Assembly (NCBI RefSeq): GCF_022682495.2
Contig: NC_071388.1
Coordinates: forward strand, 14,495,171 to 14,559,170
Direction: 5' to 3'
Origin: Desmodus rotundus
Lineage: Eukaryota; Chordata; Mammalia; Chiroptera; Phyllostomidae
Length of the DNA stretch: 64,000 bases
Positions 35,941 through 47,995 of the stretch are shown piece after piece. A program made the translations under genes and the position numbers. Position 1 is the stretch's first letter, and the number at the start of each line of letters is the position of its first letter. The notes beneath the pieces were generated by a model. It made no database searches. It had not been told where the DNA came from and saw nothing but the letters and a program-made list of their open reading frames with translations.

Positions 35941-35984
35941 TTCAAAGAGATCTTTTTAAAAAGCATTCAGGGAAAAATATCTAT

Positions 35985-36300
35985 CAACAAAGAAAGATGA
36001 CTAGGCTGACATTTGACTTAGAAGCATCAATGGAATTCAGAAGTATGTGAAATAATGTATTAAAAGATCTGAAAGAAAGCATCTGTCAACATAGAATTGT
36101 GAATTAAGTGAAAGTATCATCAAGAATGAGAACAAAGCAGAGATGTTTTTCGGCAAACCAAACCTGAGTTTACCACCAAAAAAAAAAACATACCAAACTT
36201 CACCAAATCGAGTCCAAGCAGTGATACTAGTAGTGTGATCCTCAGACCAGTATCAAGAGCATTGTCTGAGAGATTGCTAGAACACAAACTGAAACAATTA
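35985..36300 (+). mobile_element. old L1 ORF1 end traces and a MER5-like fragment
   Basis: Bases 35985-36210 look like a decayed end of L1 ORF1 ('acaaagcagagatgtttttc', 'aaacctgagtttaccacc'). From about 36220 'gtgtgatcctcagaccagta' and 'agagattgctagaacacaaa' resemble the MER5-type Charlie element. Both assignments are weak. Confidence 0.4.
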
Positions 36301-36379
36301 AATAATAAAAAATAAAATAAAATGATGGTCGAAAATATACAGGGAATATATGAATGTATGAAAAAACTAAACTATATAT

Positions 36380-36690
36380 TTATGATAACAGGCCTCAGCA
36401 AACTAGGAATAGAAAGACACTGTACAGCAAGTTCAAGGTAATCCACAAGAAATCTACAGCAAATGTACATAAAAATATAACTTTTCTTCCCCTTTAAGAT
36501 GAGGAACCAGATAGGCATGCTTACTAGCATATTTCATGTGAAACAGTGTACTAGAGGACTTAGCTAGCACAAGGAAACATAATAGACCACTAAATTTAAG
36601 AACTGAAAATGAAAACAAAAATGGTATGTGCTGGTAGATGGTATGATTATATCACTGCACAAATTAAATTGCTTCTTTGTTCAGTGCTTT
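36380..36690 (+). pseudogene. old L1 ORF2 reverse-transcriptase region relic
   Basis: The order 'ggcctcagcaaactaggaat', 'aatccacaagaaatctacag', 'cctttaagatgaggaaccag', 'acagtgtactagaggactta' and 'gatggtatgattatatcact' matches L1 ORF2 through the part encoding the catalytic reverse-transcriptase centre. The copy has many stops and indels. Old L1 sequence may continue to about 37440, interrupted by a VES SINE. Confidence 0.65.
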
Positions 36691-37045
36691 TACCAAATTA
36701 ATTTCCAATTTGTAGTAAGTACTTACACTATATCTCAAGAACAGCTTGCAGAAATTATTCCCTGTACTTTTTAAGACCTATGAATAGAGACATCTAGAAG
36801 AGAATAACTCTCCCTAACTACCCTAAATATCCCTTTAGTATTACAAGTATTTGACACATTAGTTATAATAGACCCTTTACCCCATTATAATTAAATGACA
36901 AAGCATAAAATATCTAGAATAAAATTAAGTTACTGTCAAATTTGATTAGGCAACATTATAAATGCAAAATGTATACCTGATAGTCAACCTTCATTGAATA
37001 AGCAAAGCAAGGCCTGAATATTGTGAGTAGTAAGAGTGAATACTC

Positions 37046-37264
37046 CCCTGGCTGGTGTGGCTCAGTGGATTGAGTGCTGGCCTGCAAACCAGAAGGCTTT
37101 AGGTTCGATTCTTGGTCAGGGCACATGCCTCTGTTGTGGGCCAGGCCCCCAGTTAGGGGCATGGGAGAGGCAACCGATTGATGTTTCTTCTCATGTCAAT
37201 GTTTCTCTCCCTCTCTTTCTCCCTGTCCTCCCCTCTCTCTAAAAATAAACAAATCTTAAAAAAA
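37046..37264 (+). mobile_element. VES SINE, young full-length copy
   Basis: This is the best VES copy: A-box-like 'tggctcagtgg' (37058-37068), B box 'ggttcgattct' (37102-37112), a tRNA-unrelated body, a CT-rich region and a short 'aaataaacaaatc' plus A tail. A perfect 14-bp target duplication 'aagagtgaatactc' brackets it (37032-37045 and 37265-37278). The intact promoter boxes and clean duplication point to a recent insertion. The 68-codon frames on both strands are SINE translations. Confidence 0.95.
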
Positions 37265-37444
37265 AAGAGTGAATACTCAGTTGAATGGCTTCTTGGTAAA
37301 CAGCATTATATGGGACTGGTATGAAATTCTAAGAAATGCTGTTCCTTAAACATGTTCCTTAAACATTATAGTTTTATCAAAATAAAGGAAATGCAACTAT
37401 TTCATCATGAAATTTTCTCTGGGTTGAAAAACACATTACAGGCA

Positions 37445-37895
37445 AGATCTGGAAACAGCCCAAGTGCCCATCAGTAGATGAGTGGATAAAAAAGCTATGG
37501 TGCATTTACACAATGGAATGCTACATGGCAGTAAAAAAAGAAGGAAATCTTACTTTTTGCAACAGCATGGATAGAACTGGAGATTATTACACTAAGTGAA
37601 ATAAGCCAATCAGAAAAAGACAAATACCATATGATCTCCTTATATGTAAAATCTAGTGAACAAAATAGAAAAGAGGCATAGACATGTGGAAGTGACTGAC
37701 AGCTGTCAGTGGGGAGGAGTGACTATATGAGAGAAGACAAAGCAATTAGCCAAAGAACTCATACATAACTCATGGAATGGACAGGTAGTGTTGGTGGGAG
37801 GAGTAGGGCGTTCAGGCTGGGTGGAGGTGAGCAAAGGGTAGGAAAATGGGGCCCTTTGTATAGTGTCAACAATAAAAAAATTAAGTAACTAGAGT
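37445..37895 (+). pseudogene. L1 ORF2 C-terminus plus 3' UTR, 5'-truncated bat L1
   Basis: It starts inside the end of ORF2 ('tggaaacagcccaagtgccc', encoding WKQPKCPS, then DEW and MEC words) and passes the ORF2 end ('actaagtgaaataagccaat'). It runs through a 3' UTR with 'tgacagctgtcagtggggag' to 'agtgtcaacaataaaaaaat'. The ORF2 part is interrupted and the truncation leaves no enzyme domain. Confidence 0.85.
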
Positions 37896-40300
37896 AAATA
37901 TCTTCTGTAAAAATATTCTAGTTATAATTAAGTGAAAAATACTGATGTACAATTGTGCTTTATCAAAGTGAAATAAACATTGGATATGTGGCATGCTTCA
38001 CTCACATAGAACTATAGATGGCACGAGTATACAGAACAATACTTGCAGAAATATATTGCCTATATTAAATCCACAAAACATACAAGGACACCATCTATCA
38101 TAGTGAAAGCTTCAGGATTTGGAGTATTGATAAAATCTCAAGAAAAGCAATGGCTCATGTCTCAAATGACATTGTGCAAATAAAAATTACAGAAATCCTT
38201 TTCTATGTGCAATTCACTAAATCTAGAACTCAGAAATGAAATAGAATATATGATTTCTCTTCCTCATTGTGGGGAATTTCTAATTAGTATAAATATTTTC
38301 ATGACTTTCTGAAGGCATCAAGTTTAGCTCAATTTATAGATGGTTAATTATTCCCAATGTAGCTGGGTTTGCTTTGTTGGCCTGGTTAATTTGAGAAATG
38401 CCAAGTTAATCTCTCAGTTTATAATATATATTTGGTAATAAGAATATATGGATCCGTCTCAGTGATATGAAAAATAAATGCTTAGAATCAAATTACTCAA
38501 AGAATGTAAATATTTAAAATACTTTTTAGGGGAAAAATAATTCTATATGGGTAGTGAGACGAAGTTTACTCTTAGAAATATGCCTAATGCCATTTATTCA
38601 GTTAAGGTAAAATTATATTTCCAAGTAATAGCTCCTTATATGTGGTACCCTTCATAAAAAATAAATCTGTCCTTATAAAATTCCCAATAATGTATAAAAC
38701 ATTTTACTGAAACATAGATTTCTGATGAAAGATGAAATATTTTATCTGATGAGCTGTTTATTTGGAATTACACCAGTGGAAGTAGGACATTTTTATTAAT
38801 ATTTATTTTAAAAATATTTCTCCTAGTTCCTGAAGGTTAAAATATAATAAAGCTGCCTTCTGAGAAACATTTCTACACTCATCTGCTGAGTGAGCTAATT
38901 ACCCACTTACAGACATCTCAACTAGTTCAATCCAACGGAAGAATTTTTGAACCTATCACTTTTGGAAGATAAAGTACTTCTTGGGTTTATGGAAATGCAT
39001 TTAAGAAGTGAAGAAATTTGGAGTCAAAGAACCCTGTGGAAATGTTTCGAAAAGGTGATGTCAGTCAGTTCGGAGTGCACCAGAGAGGATGCTGCATATT
39101 TGTAAAATATTGTACCTGCTTCCTAAGACGAAGAAGCACAAGTCACAAAACCTCTAAACTGAATATATAGAAGTGGTCATTCCAAAACAGCTGTTAACAT
39201 TTAAATGTCACTGTAATGTAGTTTTATCTCATGCAAACGCAGGAAATTCAGAATTACAGCAATTGCTATATGAGGCTGTCCCTGGAGCAGGGAGGACTGT
39301 CTTCCTGCAAGATCTGTTCTTTTTTTTCATAATAACTTCCCTTAGTAACTCTGCTTATAGTTTCAGAAAGCAAATGACTAATCATTTTTGTAGAGAAAAC
39401 ATATCCAGGGAACAAACATCAAAATATATAGGAAGCCAAAAAAACAACAATATATTTCAAAATTGATAAAAATGAATGGATTTATATGTCTCCTTCCTCC
39501 TTATATTTAATAGATGGAAGCAGGATATTAATTAGGTATTCTTTAAAAATTTGCTGGAAGGATAAAATTATGCTCAGGATTGTTGACACCCTTCGTAGAA
39601 TGTCCCCAGGGAAAGACCTGTCTTTGTGGGGCAGGAGGAACGTCCCTCTGTGTGTGTGTGTGTGTGTACATATATATCTATATCTATATCTATATGTAAA
39701 TCTTGTCCCCATCAGCAGGTGCTTAGCAGGCAAGAAGATTCTTGCATGAGAAGGGATGGTGGATTTTAAAAATGCAAATGAATATAACTAATATGATATT
39801 TTAACAGACAACTATTTTCACACTCAACCAACATAGTGAAACCATGTTTTGTGCTTGCTGCACAGACTGAGACTGTGCCGTGCCATTACCGACACTGAGA
39901 CGATAACAATCAGTTTCTGAAATGAAAGCAGTAAAATTTGCAGCTCAATGGTTCTCACTTTATAATTACTTGTTTTTCATTAGCAGTTAACAAAGCATGT
40001 TACTAGTGAAGAACTGATGGAGACACATTGAACATCCTCAGATTATTCTGATGATAATTAGCTTAGGAAGAACTACTTACATATATTAAACCCCACAATA
40101 ATATTGGCATTTCTATCTTCTTTTTCCCATTCCTATGATTATGTTTTAGCATCATGAGTTCTAAAGTGAAAGCAGACTTGATACTGGAAATCAGTTTGAA
40201 ATGAGAACCTGAAATTGATGACAATTCATTACTGAAACTCCTAGTGTCTGGGGACTGTATTTATATATTAAAAAGTAGCTAATGTAATATAAAATATGAA
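37896..40300. other. no gene; AT-rich unique sequence
   Basis: No repeat family recognised except simple repeats at 39648-39695. Frames at 39173-39749 on both strands have no domain. Confidence 0.45.
39648..39695. repeat. compound microsatellite (TG)n-(TATATC)n
   Basis: About nine TG units pass through 'tacata' into repeated TATATC units. Confidence 0.9.
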
Positions 40301-41200
40301 TGGAGATTTAATAAGGTATAGAATTTTAAATGGGATTTTAAATGGGATTGTCAAGGAGTTTTTGAGCAAATACCTGAAGGATGTTGACTCTTTGGGTAAA
40401 GAGCTTTCAGTCAGAGGATAAAACAAATGCAAGGCTCACGGGCTTCATGGAATGACATGGAAGTGAGAACAGCTGCAGTGGAACCAGAGAAAAATTGAAT
40501 ATTAGTCACAGTGAGACTAGAGCTGGAGTTCAGATGAGCCAGGGCCTTGCAGGTAAAGATAACAACTTTAGCTTTTACTTTGAATGAAGTAGAAAATCAT
40601 TGGAGTGATTCAAGTGATACATTGACCTTAAGTTTTAACTGTATTATTCTTGCTGTTGGGGGAGAAAAAAAAAGTAAGGGAGAAAAAGTCAGAATAATAA
40701 AGTAATTTGGAAGGTTATTGGAATAACTCAGGTGAGAGCTGATAAAGGCTTGGGCCTGAGTGTTAGAGATAAAAGATATGAGAAGTGGTGCGGCTTGATA
40801 TTTTTTTATGAAAAACTAACAGGATTTGCAAATCGATATGATATGAGATAAAAGAAAGAAAGAAAATACAAAGCTGGCACCATGTTGCTTAGCCTTGGGT
40901 GACTGAAATGATAGAGTGGCTAATAACTGAAATAAAATAAGAAAAACCGAGGCAGAAACAATAGATAGTGGGAATGATCAGGCAAAATTTATCATGGCAT
41001 ATATGTTTGGAAGTTAGAATTATGAAAAAATATAAAAAATGATAGAGAAGATGTAGAATCTTAAATAACATGAAGCAGAGTAAAGCCTTATGACTAGATG
41101 AGAAGACTAAAAGGGAGTGTATCTGGATAAAGAGATCCAAGAACTGAGCCCAGGGGTGGCACTTTATAAGGAATTAGGGAAGAAGATGAGGAAATTTGTC
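40300..41200 (+). repeat. old interspersed repeat of unnamed family, copy 1
   Basis: The part 40500-40850 holds the words 'gccagggccttgcaggtaaa', 'tagcttttactttgaatgaa', 'aaaatcattggagtgattca', 'aataactcaggtgagagctg' and 'aacaggatttgcaaatcgat'. The same order is found at 51480-52140 in the same orientation. I recognise this as a mammal-wide interspersed repeat but cannot name it with confidence. No coding capacity. A 12-bp tandem duplication lies at 40323-40346. Confidence 0.45.
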
Positions 41201-41225
41201 AAGGAAACCCAAGTTAAAAAAATGT

Positions 41226-41313
41226 CTCTGGCTGGTGTGGCTCAGTGGATTGAGTGCTGGCCTGTAAACCAAAGGGTCACTGGTTCGATTCCCAGTCAGG
41301 GCACATGCCTGGG
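41226..41313 (+). mobile_element. VES SINE, head only
   Basis: Only the tRNA-related head is present, 88 bp from 'ctctggctggtgtggctcag' to 'gcacatgcctggg'. The B box 'ggttcgattcc' (41282-41292) is intact. The copy ends abruptly without body, CT region or A tail, and no target duplication is visible, so the 3' part was deleted or the copy arose by an unusual route. Confidence 0.9.
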
Positions 41314-41894
41314 TATCATACAGAGGAGAATATTTAAAAAATCTAAGATATCACAGCGGATTAATTGGGTTAGAACTTCACACTCATCCTCACCGCCCCT
41401 ACAAATTTCACGAGGGCCCAAAGGACATTTCCTTTACACAAACATTAACGGCTACATTGATTAAATAAGGGATGGCGATTGTGGCAGCACAGGGGTGGGC
41501 AGAGGAGGAAAGATTCTGGAATCGGGGTATGGTTAGCCAAGAGGTACTATCAGCTTATAGCTTTACAATCATAACTGTTGCAGTAGTTAACTAGGTTTAG
41601 CACTAATTACTCAGTGTAGAGGTGCCTGAAAATCACATTCCTATGAAATATCTTTGTCCTTCTGCTATGGCTTTAGTCCAGAAGACATTACAGATGAATT
41701 AACTGACACTTGGCAAGATATAATTTTATACTTCTCATGCATTTCTTCCCAACATGTTTGAGAACCCAGAAGCATCTATTTCTTCCTCCCAGCGATTTGG
41801 TGATAAATATATATAATAAAATTTTAAATATTTCTTAATCTTCTAGGGAGAAGTGTATCTTCTAATAGTAAAAGATTACATAGTTTTGACAACG
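41314..41894. other. no gene; unassigned
   Basis: Nothing recognised. The 115-codon frame at 41117-41464 crosses the SINE head and is chance. Confidence 0.5.
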
Positions 41895-42025
41895 TGCCAA
41901 GAATTGTCTGATAACTTTATAACTATTCACTCAGTTAATCTTTGCATAAACCATTTGACCTCGTTTTGCAGATAATAAGTCTGAAGTGCTGCAGAATTCA
42001 AGTAACCTACCCAAGACCATTTAGA
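41895..42025 (+). mobile_element. MIR SINE relic
   Basis: 'gccaagaattgtctgataac', 'ttcactcagttaatctttgc', 'cctcgttttgcagataataa' and 'aagtaacctacccaagacca' follow the MIR order into its 3' half. Confidence 0.7.
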
Positions 42026-42439
42026 TAGTTTTTGTCAGAATGATTGACAGTGGAAGCGGGGTTCTTGCAGTCTCACAAGAAAATCATTCCAAGAGACCCA
42101 CGTGTGAGACTGTGGCCTGATAAGATTTATTTGGATGAAAATAGAAGGATGCCCCCAGATTGTCAATGTCTCATTTTCACCCATCCTGCTCTGAAAATCC
42201 AATCCTGTCCTCATCAGGACCAGACACTGGGTCAGCATTCAGTCATTTTGCAGTATGCCAAAGTTTAGCCATGTCAACGCTCAGTCCAGTTCCCGGCCTG
42301 CTGGCACTGCTGCATCCAGTACCCAGGCTCTGCTGGGAGCCAGCTTGAAGTCTGCATGGCTACGAGTGACCTGGCTACTAAGGCCACATGGTTGCTGTAA
42401 AGAGAAAGTGCGCAGGAGCAAGTATAGCAACAAGTGTTA

Positions 42440-42482
42440 CAGAGAAGGAGAGGGAGCAGGAGAGGGGGAGGGGGAGGGAGAG
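42440..42482 (+). repeat. GA/GGGGGA purine tract
   Basis: Purine-rich plus strand with several G-runs ('gagggggagggggaggga'), capable in principle of forming a G-quadruplex. Confidence 0.7.
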
Positions 42483-42500
42483 TCTTTGTGAAAAGCCTGC

Positions 42501-42507
42501 TTATATA
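42501..42507 (-). promoter_or_regulatory. TATA box of the LTR
   Basis: TATATAA on the minus strand in an otherwise GC-richer setting. It would drive leftward transcription starting near 42475. Confidence 0.45.
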
Positions 42508-42850
42508 TTCTCTGGCTTGGGAAAGACCAGGTGCTTCTTCAAACTAATCAATCAACTTCCCAAGCTTTGCGGACTTCTATGATGAGTCCACCTCCTCACC
42601 AACCTATTTCCTAGATCTTCCAGGTCCTGTATCACCTATCCAATCTGACCTCTTCCCCAGGCTAGACACACAGGACACAACTGTTTCCATCTTGGCCCCT
42701 ATTGCACATGAGATTACTTCCCCCTTTAGGGTTGGGTCCCTCCCCTACTCCCTGTATTCCGCAGGAAACAAACTGGCAGTTCCCTGGGGAATGTGTGAAG
42801 CTATGCCTTCCTGGTCAAGCAAGCTTATGCTGTCTAGTTTATTATGATCA

Positions 42851-44199
42851 ATAGAGTCTGATTCCTTTGCCCTCTCCGTTTATTAATATCTGCCTACTTG
42901 CACTAACAGAACCAGAGTTCAATCCCAGGCAGCCTGACTCCCGATTCCATAGACTAAACTACACTGTACTGGCAGTGGTTCTGCTCTTCAAATGATCATG
43001 CGGATTATTCTCCAGCATCCCATATGTCTTCAATCAATGGAGGCACGTAAAACTATTAAAAGGAACTTATACATGAACTTTGTGAAATAGCAAAGAGAAA
43101 TTTAAAAGTTATTGTGTGAAAACCAATATTTAAGTATCTTGCTTTGGAATTAATATGATAGAAACATCCAACTGTCTCTCCTATGCCACATTAATTAAAC
43201 AATTGCTTTCACATTCCATCAGGGGCAGCGTTGAGAGTGATAGTGTGTATAGTACCAGTAGTTAAGCCATGACAATAGGCATAAAAAAGAATTACCCCCC
43301 AATAAACTAGGACTTTTCATCATCCTAATTTTACATCCTCAATACATGTGGCAGAATTATCTTATTTCCTTGCAACACACTAAAAATTCTAATTTAAATA
43401 ATTCACTCAGGTTTTCCAGAAGCAAGAACTCATTTTTAGCAATACACCTTTCATTTATGTAGGTAAATAACTGTCACTCTTTTCAACTAATATCTATAAT
43501 TGTGAGCTTGTTTCTGATTGTCTTGTCAGGTTCCCTACTGCTATAATTGTATTCATTATTCAATCTTAGCCCTGAGAAGCAAGCGAACCCATGGAACAAT
43601 ACACTGTGAGATAAGATAATGATCTCCAGCTTTGAAAATCATGGTTTCAAGATCTCCTTAATGTTTGTTTTCTGAAACTCCCTCAGCTTTGTTCTGACGT
43701 GTGTTAGAGCTGGAGGCTATGCCCACCGCACTGTGGCAGTTAGTAACGTTTCTTGGAGAAGTGAATATCTGAAAAGTAACAGGGCAAAATAATGTGGATT
43801 ACCTAAATAAATGTTTTTGTGTTTTTCTTAGCAACATGATCCCCAAAACCAGCACATCTTTTGCACTCACTTTCCATTCCTGGGGGCAATATATGTTACA
43901 ATATATACATAAAGCTCAGCTGTGATATCATCATTTCCCTGATCAAAAATACTCAGTCAATTTCAATTCTCTACAAATGAAATCTCACTTTTCAGCCAGG
44001 CTTGAAAATCCTTCACAGTTTAAATCCAGTCCTGTTTGACATTCCTTCATAAAATGTAACATGTGCATTTTCCCCTATATTTTAACACCTGGGAAGTTAT
44101 GAACCTGGGAAGAATCTCATAATCATCATTCCTTTAACATGAGTCTTTCTTTACAGTTTAGATAGTTTCTCTTGTCATGTTTCCAAGTTCACAGATTTT
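42851..44199. other. no gene; unassigned
   Basis: No gene or repeat recognised. Confidence 0.45.
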
Positions 44200-44555
44200 T
44201 CTTCTGCTTTATGTGATATGTTGTTAAAATCATGTGACACTATTTTTACTTGAGAATTATTGTTTTTCAATTCAAGAAATGCCACTTGATTCTTTTTCAT
44301 ATCTGCCTTTTCTCATTTCATGATATTTGTGTTTCTTTAAATTTTTGTTTATATATATTAGTTATTTTTAATTTGTTGTTTTTAATTATAGCATTTGCCA
44401 TTTCTCAGTTTATTGATATTCTTCCTCATTATGCATCACATTTTTCTGATTCTTTGCATTTATGGTAATTTTTCTTTAATGCTAAACATTTTTATTGCTG
44501 CATTTTTGAATGTCTAGACTTTGTTGTCTTTTTAAGTCTTTAAATAAAGTTGGAA

Positions 44556-44598
44556 TTTATTATTATTATTAATAATAATAATTATTATTATTATTATC
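44556..44598. repeat. palindromic TTA/TAA microsatellite
   Basis: A TTA run switches to AAT and back to TTA ('ttattattaataataataa' in the middle), giving a self-complementary microsatellite. Confidence 0.9.
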
Positions 44599-44624
44599 AT
44601 TTGATATTCAATTGATCTACTTGC

Positions 44625-44649
44625 AAGGATCAACTTCAAGTTGATCCTT
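44625..44649. repeat. perfect palindrome, 12-bp arms, 1-nt centre
   Basis: 'aaggatcaactt' (44625-44636) and 'aagttgatcctt' (44638-44649) are exact reverse complements around a single C. Confidence 0.95.
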
Positions 44650-45100
44650 TAGGGACTTTCTTTCTAAGCTTTATTTGGCAGGTATACTTTACCCCTTAGT
44701 GTTCACGCAGGATACTGTGGAGTCCTTCCTCAATATCGAAAATATTCAATAAAGTTCCTTCACTCTCACCTGGTGAAACTTAGCATTCTGCAAGCACTTA
44801 AGGCAGCTTATATGGATTCCTGTATAACTTAGTCTGCATATTTTTTGTCTCTTTGGTACTATGCACTATACCTGCTAGCCACCTCGGCCGACTCCTATCA
44901 CTTTCTCCTCAAATCAGTGAGACTACATGATCGTTTGGGGACTGACCTCCTTGTTTTTAACCTGGGAAGTGCTTTCAGTTTGAAGTCCTGGGCGAGCATA
45001 AGGCTCAACTCATTTGTTTCCTTTCTCTATTAATGATTTCCCAACAGTGTCTAAAAGCAATTGATTTATATATTTTTTCAGGTTTCTAGTGTAAGGTGTG

Positions 45101-47985
45101 ATGGCAAGTATGGGGTTTTATGCTGTCATGTGCCAAAGCAAGAGTCCTCATTATGATTTTAATGGATTAGAATCTTTAAATTCAAGATAATTCCCCATCA
45201 AGATTTTAATACTATTATTTCCTTTCTTTTTCCATCCAGTGTTGTTGATGTCAGTCTGAATTTTGATTCTTTGTAAATAATCCTTCTTTCTCTTTGCACG
45301 GTACTTCTCAAGCTTGAAATTATTATTTTCAAAGTTTTAGCATCACCTTCTAATGTTAAGAATTCATTCAGTGTGACTTCTGCTCTAATTATTTGCCTTT
45401 TAGCTTTCAGATGTTTTTAGGCCTTCTCTTAACCTTCTGTGCTTTTTCTTATTCCTTCTCTTTGGCAGACTTTTGATAAAATTTGGCCTTTGGGAGGTCT
45501 TTTTGGAAGACTGAATGAGAAACCATTAAATTCACCTCCTGCCCACTATTTAAAAAACTAGCGCAGACAGTGATGACATCCATCGCTGTCTCCAGCTCTT
45601 GGAGGAAAGACACTGCTGCTTCTGTGTTTCTTGCTCCAGTTTCTCACTGTATTTTCCTCACTTTGCTCTCTGGGAAACAGCTGCAGAACTAATGTTTTTC
45701 AACCTTGTCAATCAAAGATGCATTCATGCTTGTCTTGTTAGATCATCAGATATAACATAGACTATTTAATTAGACTATCAGAATAATTTTATATTAATAT
45801 GTTAAAAATGTATACTTTTAAGGTATATTTTATTAACTTGTGTTTATATTTTAAACTGGATAAAGTTAGATAACTATTTATAAAACAGTTTGAACAACTT
45901 TTCACTAACCTTAACAGAACTGATTCTTCCATAATATTTTAAATCTAAAAGATGTATTCTGTAATCTATCAGTCTATTGTTTTTCTGAAGTGATTCATCC
46001 CTTTATTAACTACCAATAATCTCTCTCAATTTTACTAAAAATTTTTGTCCATGACACATTTAAAATGAAAACTCCATACTGTTGACTCTGAATATTTGTT
46101 CCACTATTTAAAATAATTTTGAGATGTGAAAAGTTTGTCCCAGTAATTATGAGTCTTGTAAAACACTGAACGAAATTAATATTTATAACTTATTATAATC
46201 CTATTTCTATAGGTATTCCAGGAATTCTATTAAAGTTAATGAATATTATATACTCTTGTTCAAAGGTAATAGAATAAATAGAAAAGTACAGAGTAATAAA
46301 AAATCGCCTAAACATCTGAAAAGAAAACTGTTAATGTCATATTTGCAAGCAGCTCTTTCTGAAATAAGACTAATTCAACATTTTATATGTTTCGACTCCT
46401 TTGACCTCCATTGTGGTTGCCATTCCTCTTGCTGAGTCTCTAGAACTAACCACTACTATGAAGATGGTGGGTGTATTTTATATGGGGAACTTTCTCTACT
46501 TTCATAAATATATGTACTATATGTGAATGCTTAAAATATTTTTGCATTTTTAATAAATCACATCAGGGTACACATAATTTTGCGATATGTTTTTCATTTA
46601 ATGTTATGCTTTCAGAATATAAATATAAATATAAATACGTTTATACAAATAGATCTAATTTAGGTCTTTAGTTTGCAATTTAGTTTCTCTATTTGATGTT
46701 TGGTAGGGCCGCCCATAATTTTTAAGATGTATTCATATGACTCCAGAACATTTTCAGATTTATTGCTAAATATATTATCAATTTGTTGATATAAGGGTAA
46801 CTTTGTTGTTCTATTGTTTATTGTTAGTTTTTGGAATGGTTGATTCTTTATATTAATATTTTATGAAGAATCTGTCTAACCCCTCTTATCTTTTACTTTA
46901 GTTTTACTATTATAGATGATCTTGGATTTATTTCTAAAATAACTAACTAATGTAATGATATATCTAGATCATTTCTTCTATTCAGTTTCTTTCATTTATA
47001 GTTTTGTCTCGTTTTGCTTTTGATCTGTTTTTTTGCCAAGGGCCACCAATATGATATTCAATTTTGAGCTTCGTAGACTATATCAAATTTTTATTGAAAA
47101 TGGCATTGATTCAGTGAGTTATCATTAAGTTTAACATTCAGTAAAGTTTATTTCTAAATATCATTTGAAGTTTTATGTGTGTTAAAAGTTAACATTGTTG
47201 ATCACATTCATCAATTGATTATGATAGTCATATAGTTTCTCTCTCTTAATACATAGACACAGTGGGGAGGGGAGGTCGGATATACTTTCAGGGCTGTGAG
47301 GAATCCATGGTACTCTATACAATAATAGAGAGCATGGATGCTTTGGTCTGAGGCTGGTGTCAAACTGAGCTCTTGGATTTTTCCAATTATACAGTTGATA
47401 TCTAAGGAACACCAACCAGCAGGAAATGCGATGTCAACCAAAAAGATATATTTAAAATTTTATGATCTATGACCTAATATGGTTTGACCAGAGTTCATGG
47501 GAGAAATAAATTGGTGTAGTATTCCCAAACATAAAAATTTGATTTTACATATATATACATAATACAAAAATAACATTTACTTTTTCTTTTTAAAATTTTC
47601 TCTTCACTCAGAGTTCTAAAATTACCTCCCTTGGGGTGATCTTACAATGCCACAGAGCCATATTAGATGGAAATTTTAATTTCTTTATGTCTTTTTTAAC
47701 ATTATTGATGATGACTGATATAATTGGAACAGTCTTCTTTTTACTAGCCTTGTCTTATTTTACCTTAAAAGGAGCTCATTGTATGTTGCTTTTTAAATTA
47801 AGAATAAACAATTTAAACCCACTTTTATATCTTTCATAATACTTGTGATGCAATATTATTTTAATTTTCTATTTGATTACTTTATATTTAATTTTGTATT
47901 TAAGTGAGATTGCTTTCTGGTTTCATTTACAAAATTATACTATCTTCATCTATTGCCAAAAAGATTTTAGAAGATATGTCCTTCA
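45101..47985. other. no gene; AT-rich unique sequence
   Basis: No recognisable gene or repeat. An AAATAT run lies at 46616-46640. The overlapping minus-strand frames at 47182-47441 show no domain. Confidence 0.45.
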
Positions 47986-47995
47986 TTTTTAACAG

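Larger units (their letters stand above)
42032..42850 (-). mobile_element. ERV LTR with TATA box and poly(A) signal, minus strand
   Basis: On the minus strand a TATATAA box (42507-42501) in 'gaatatataagcagg' is followed by a very pyrimidine-rich leader (opposite 42440-42482). About 370 bp further on is AATAAA (42131-42126) with a GT-rich stretch after it. The block is GC-richer than its flanks, and this promoter-to-polyadenylation order is that of an LTR. The exact ends are not fixed; a TGTCAG word near 42036 could be one of them. No coding sequence adjoins it, so it is probably solo. Overlapping frames of 62-78 codons here are not genes. Confidence 0.5.
44200..45100 (-). mobile_element. possible old antisense L1-derived sequence
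   Basis: T-rich plus strand with phrases such as 'tttattgatattcttcctca' and 'aacatttttattgctgcatt' that resemble a common antisense old L1 region. Diverged, and the call is weak. Plus-strand frames of 62-72 codons are translations of T-rich DNA. Confidence 0.3.

Noticed and set aside
41226..41313. A tRNA gene (A box, B box, tRNA-like start)
   Set aside because: The sequence is the head of a VES SINE; it cannot fold into a full cloverleaf with an acceptor stem, and the same head occurs in other copies in the window.
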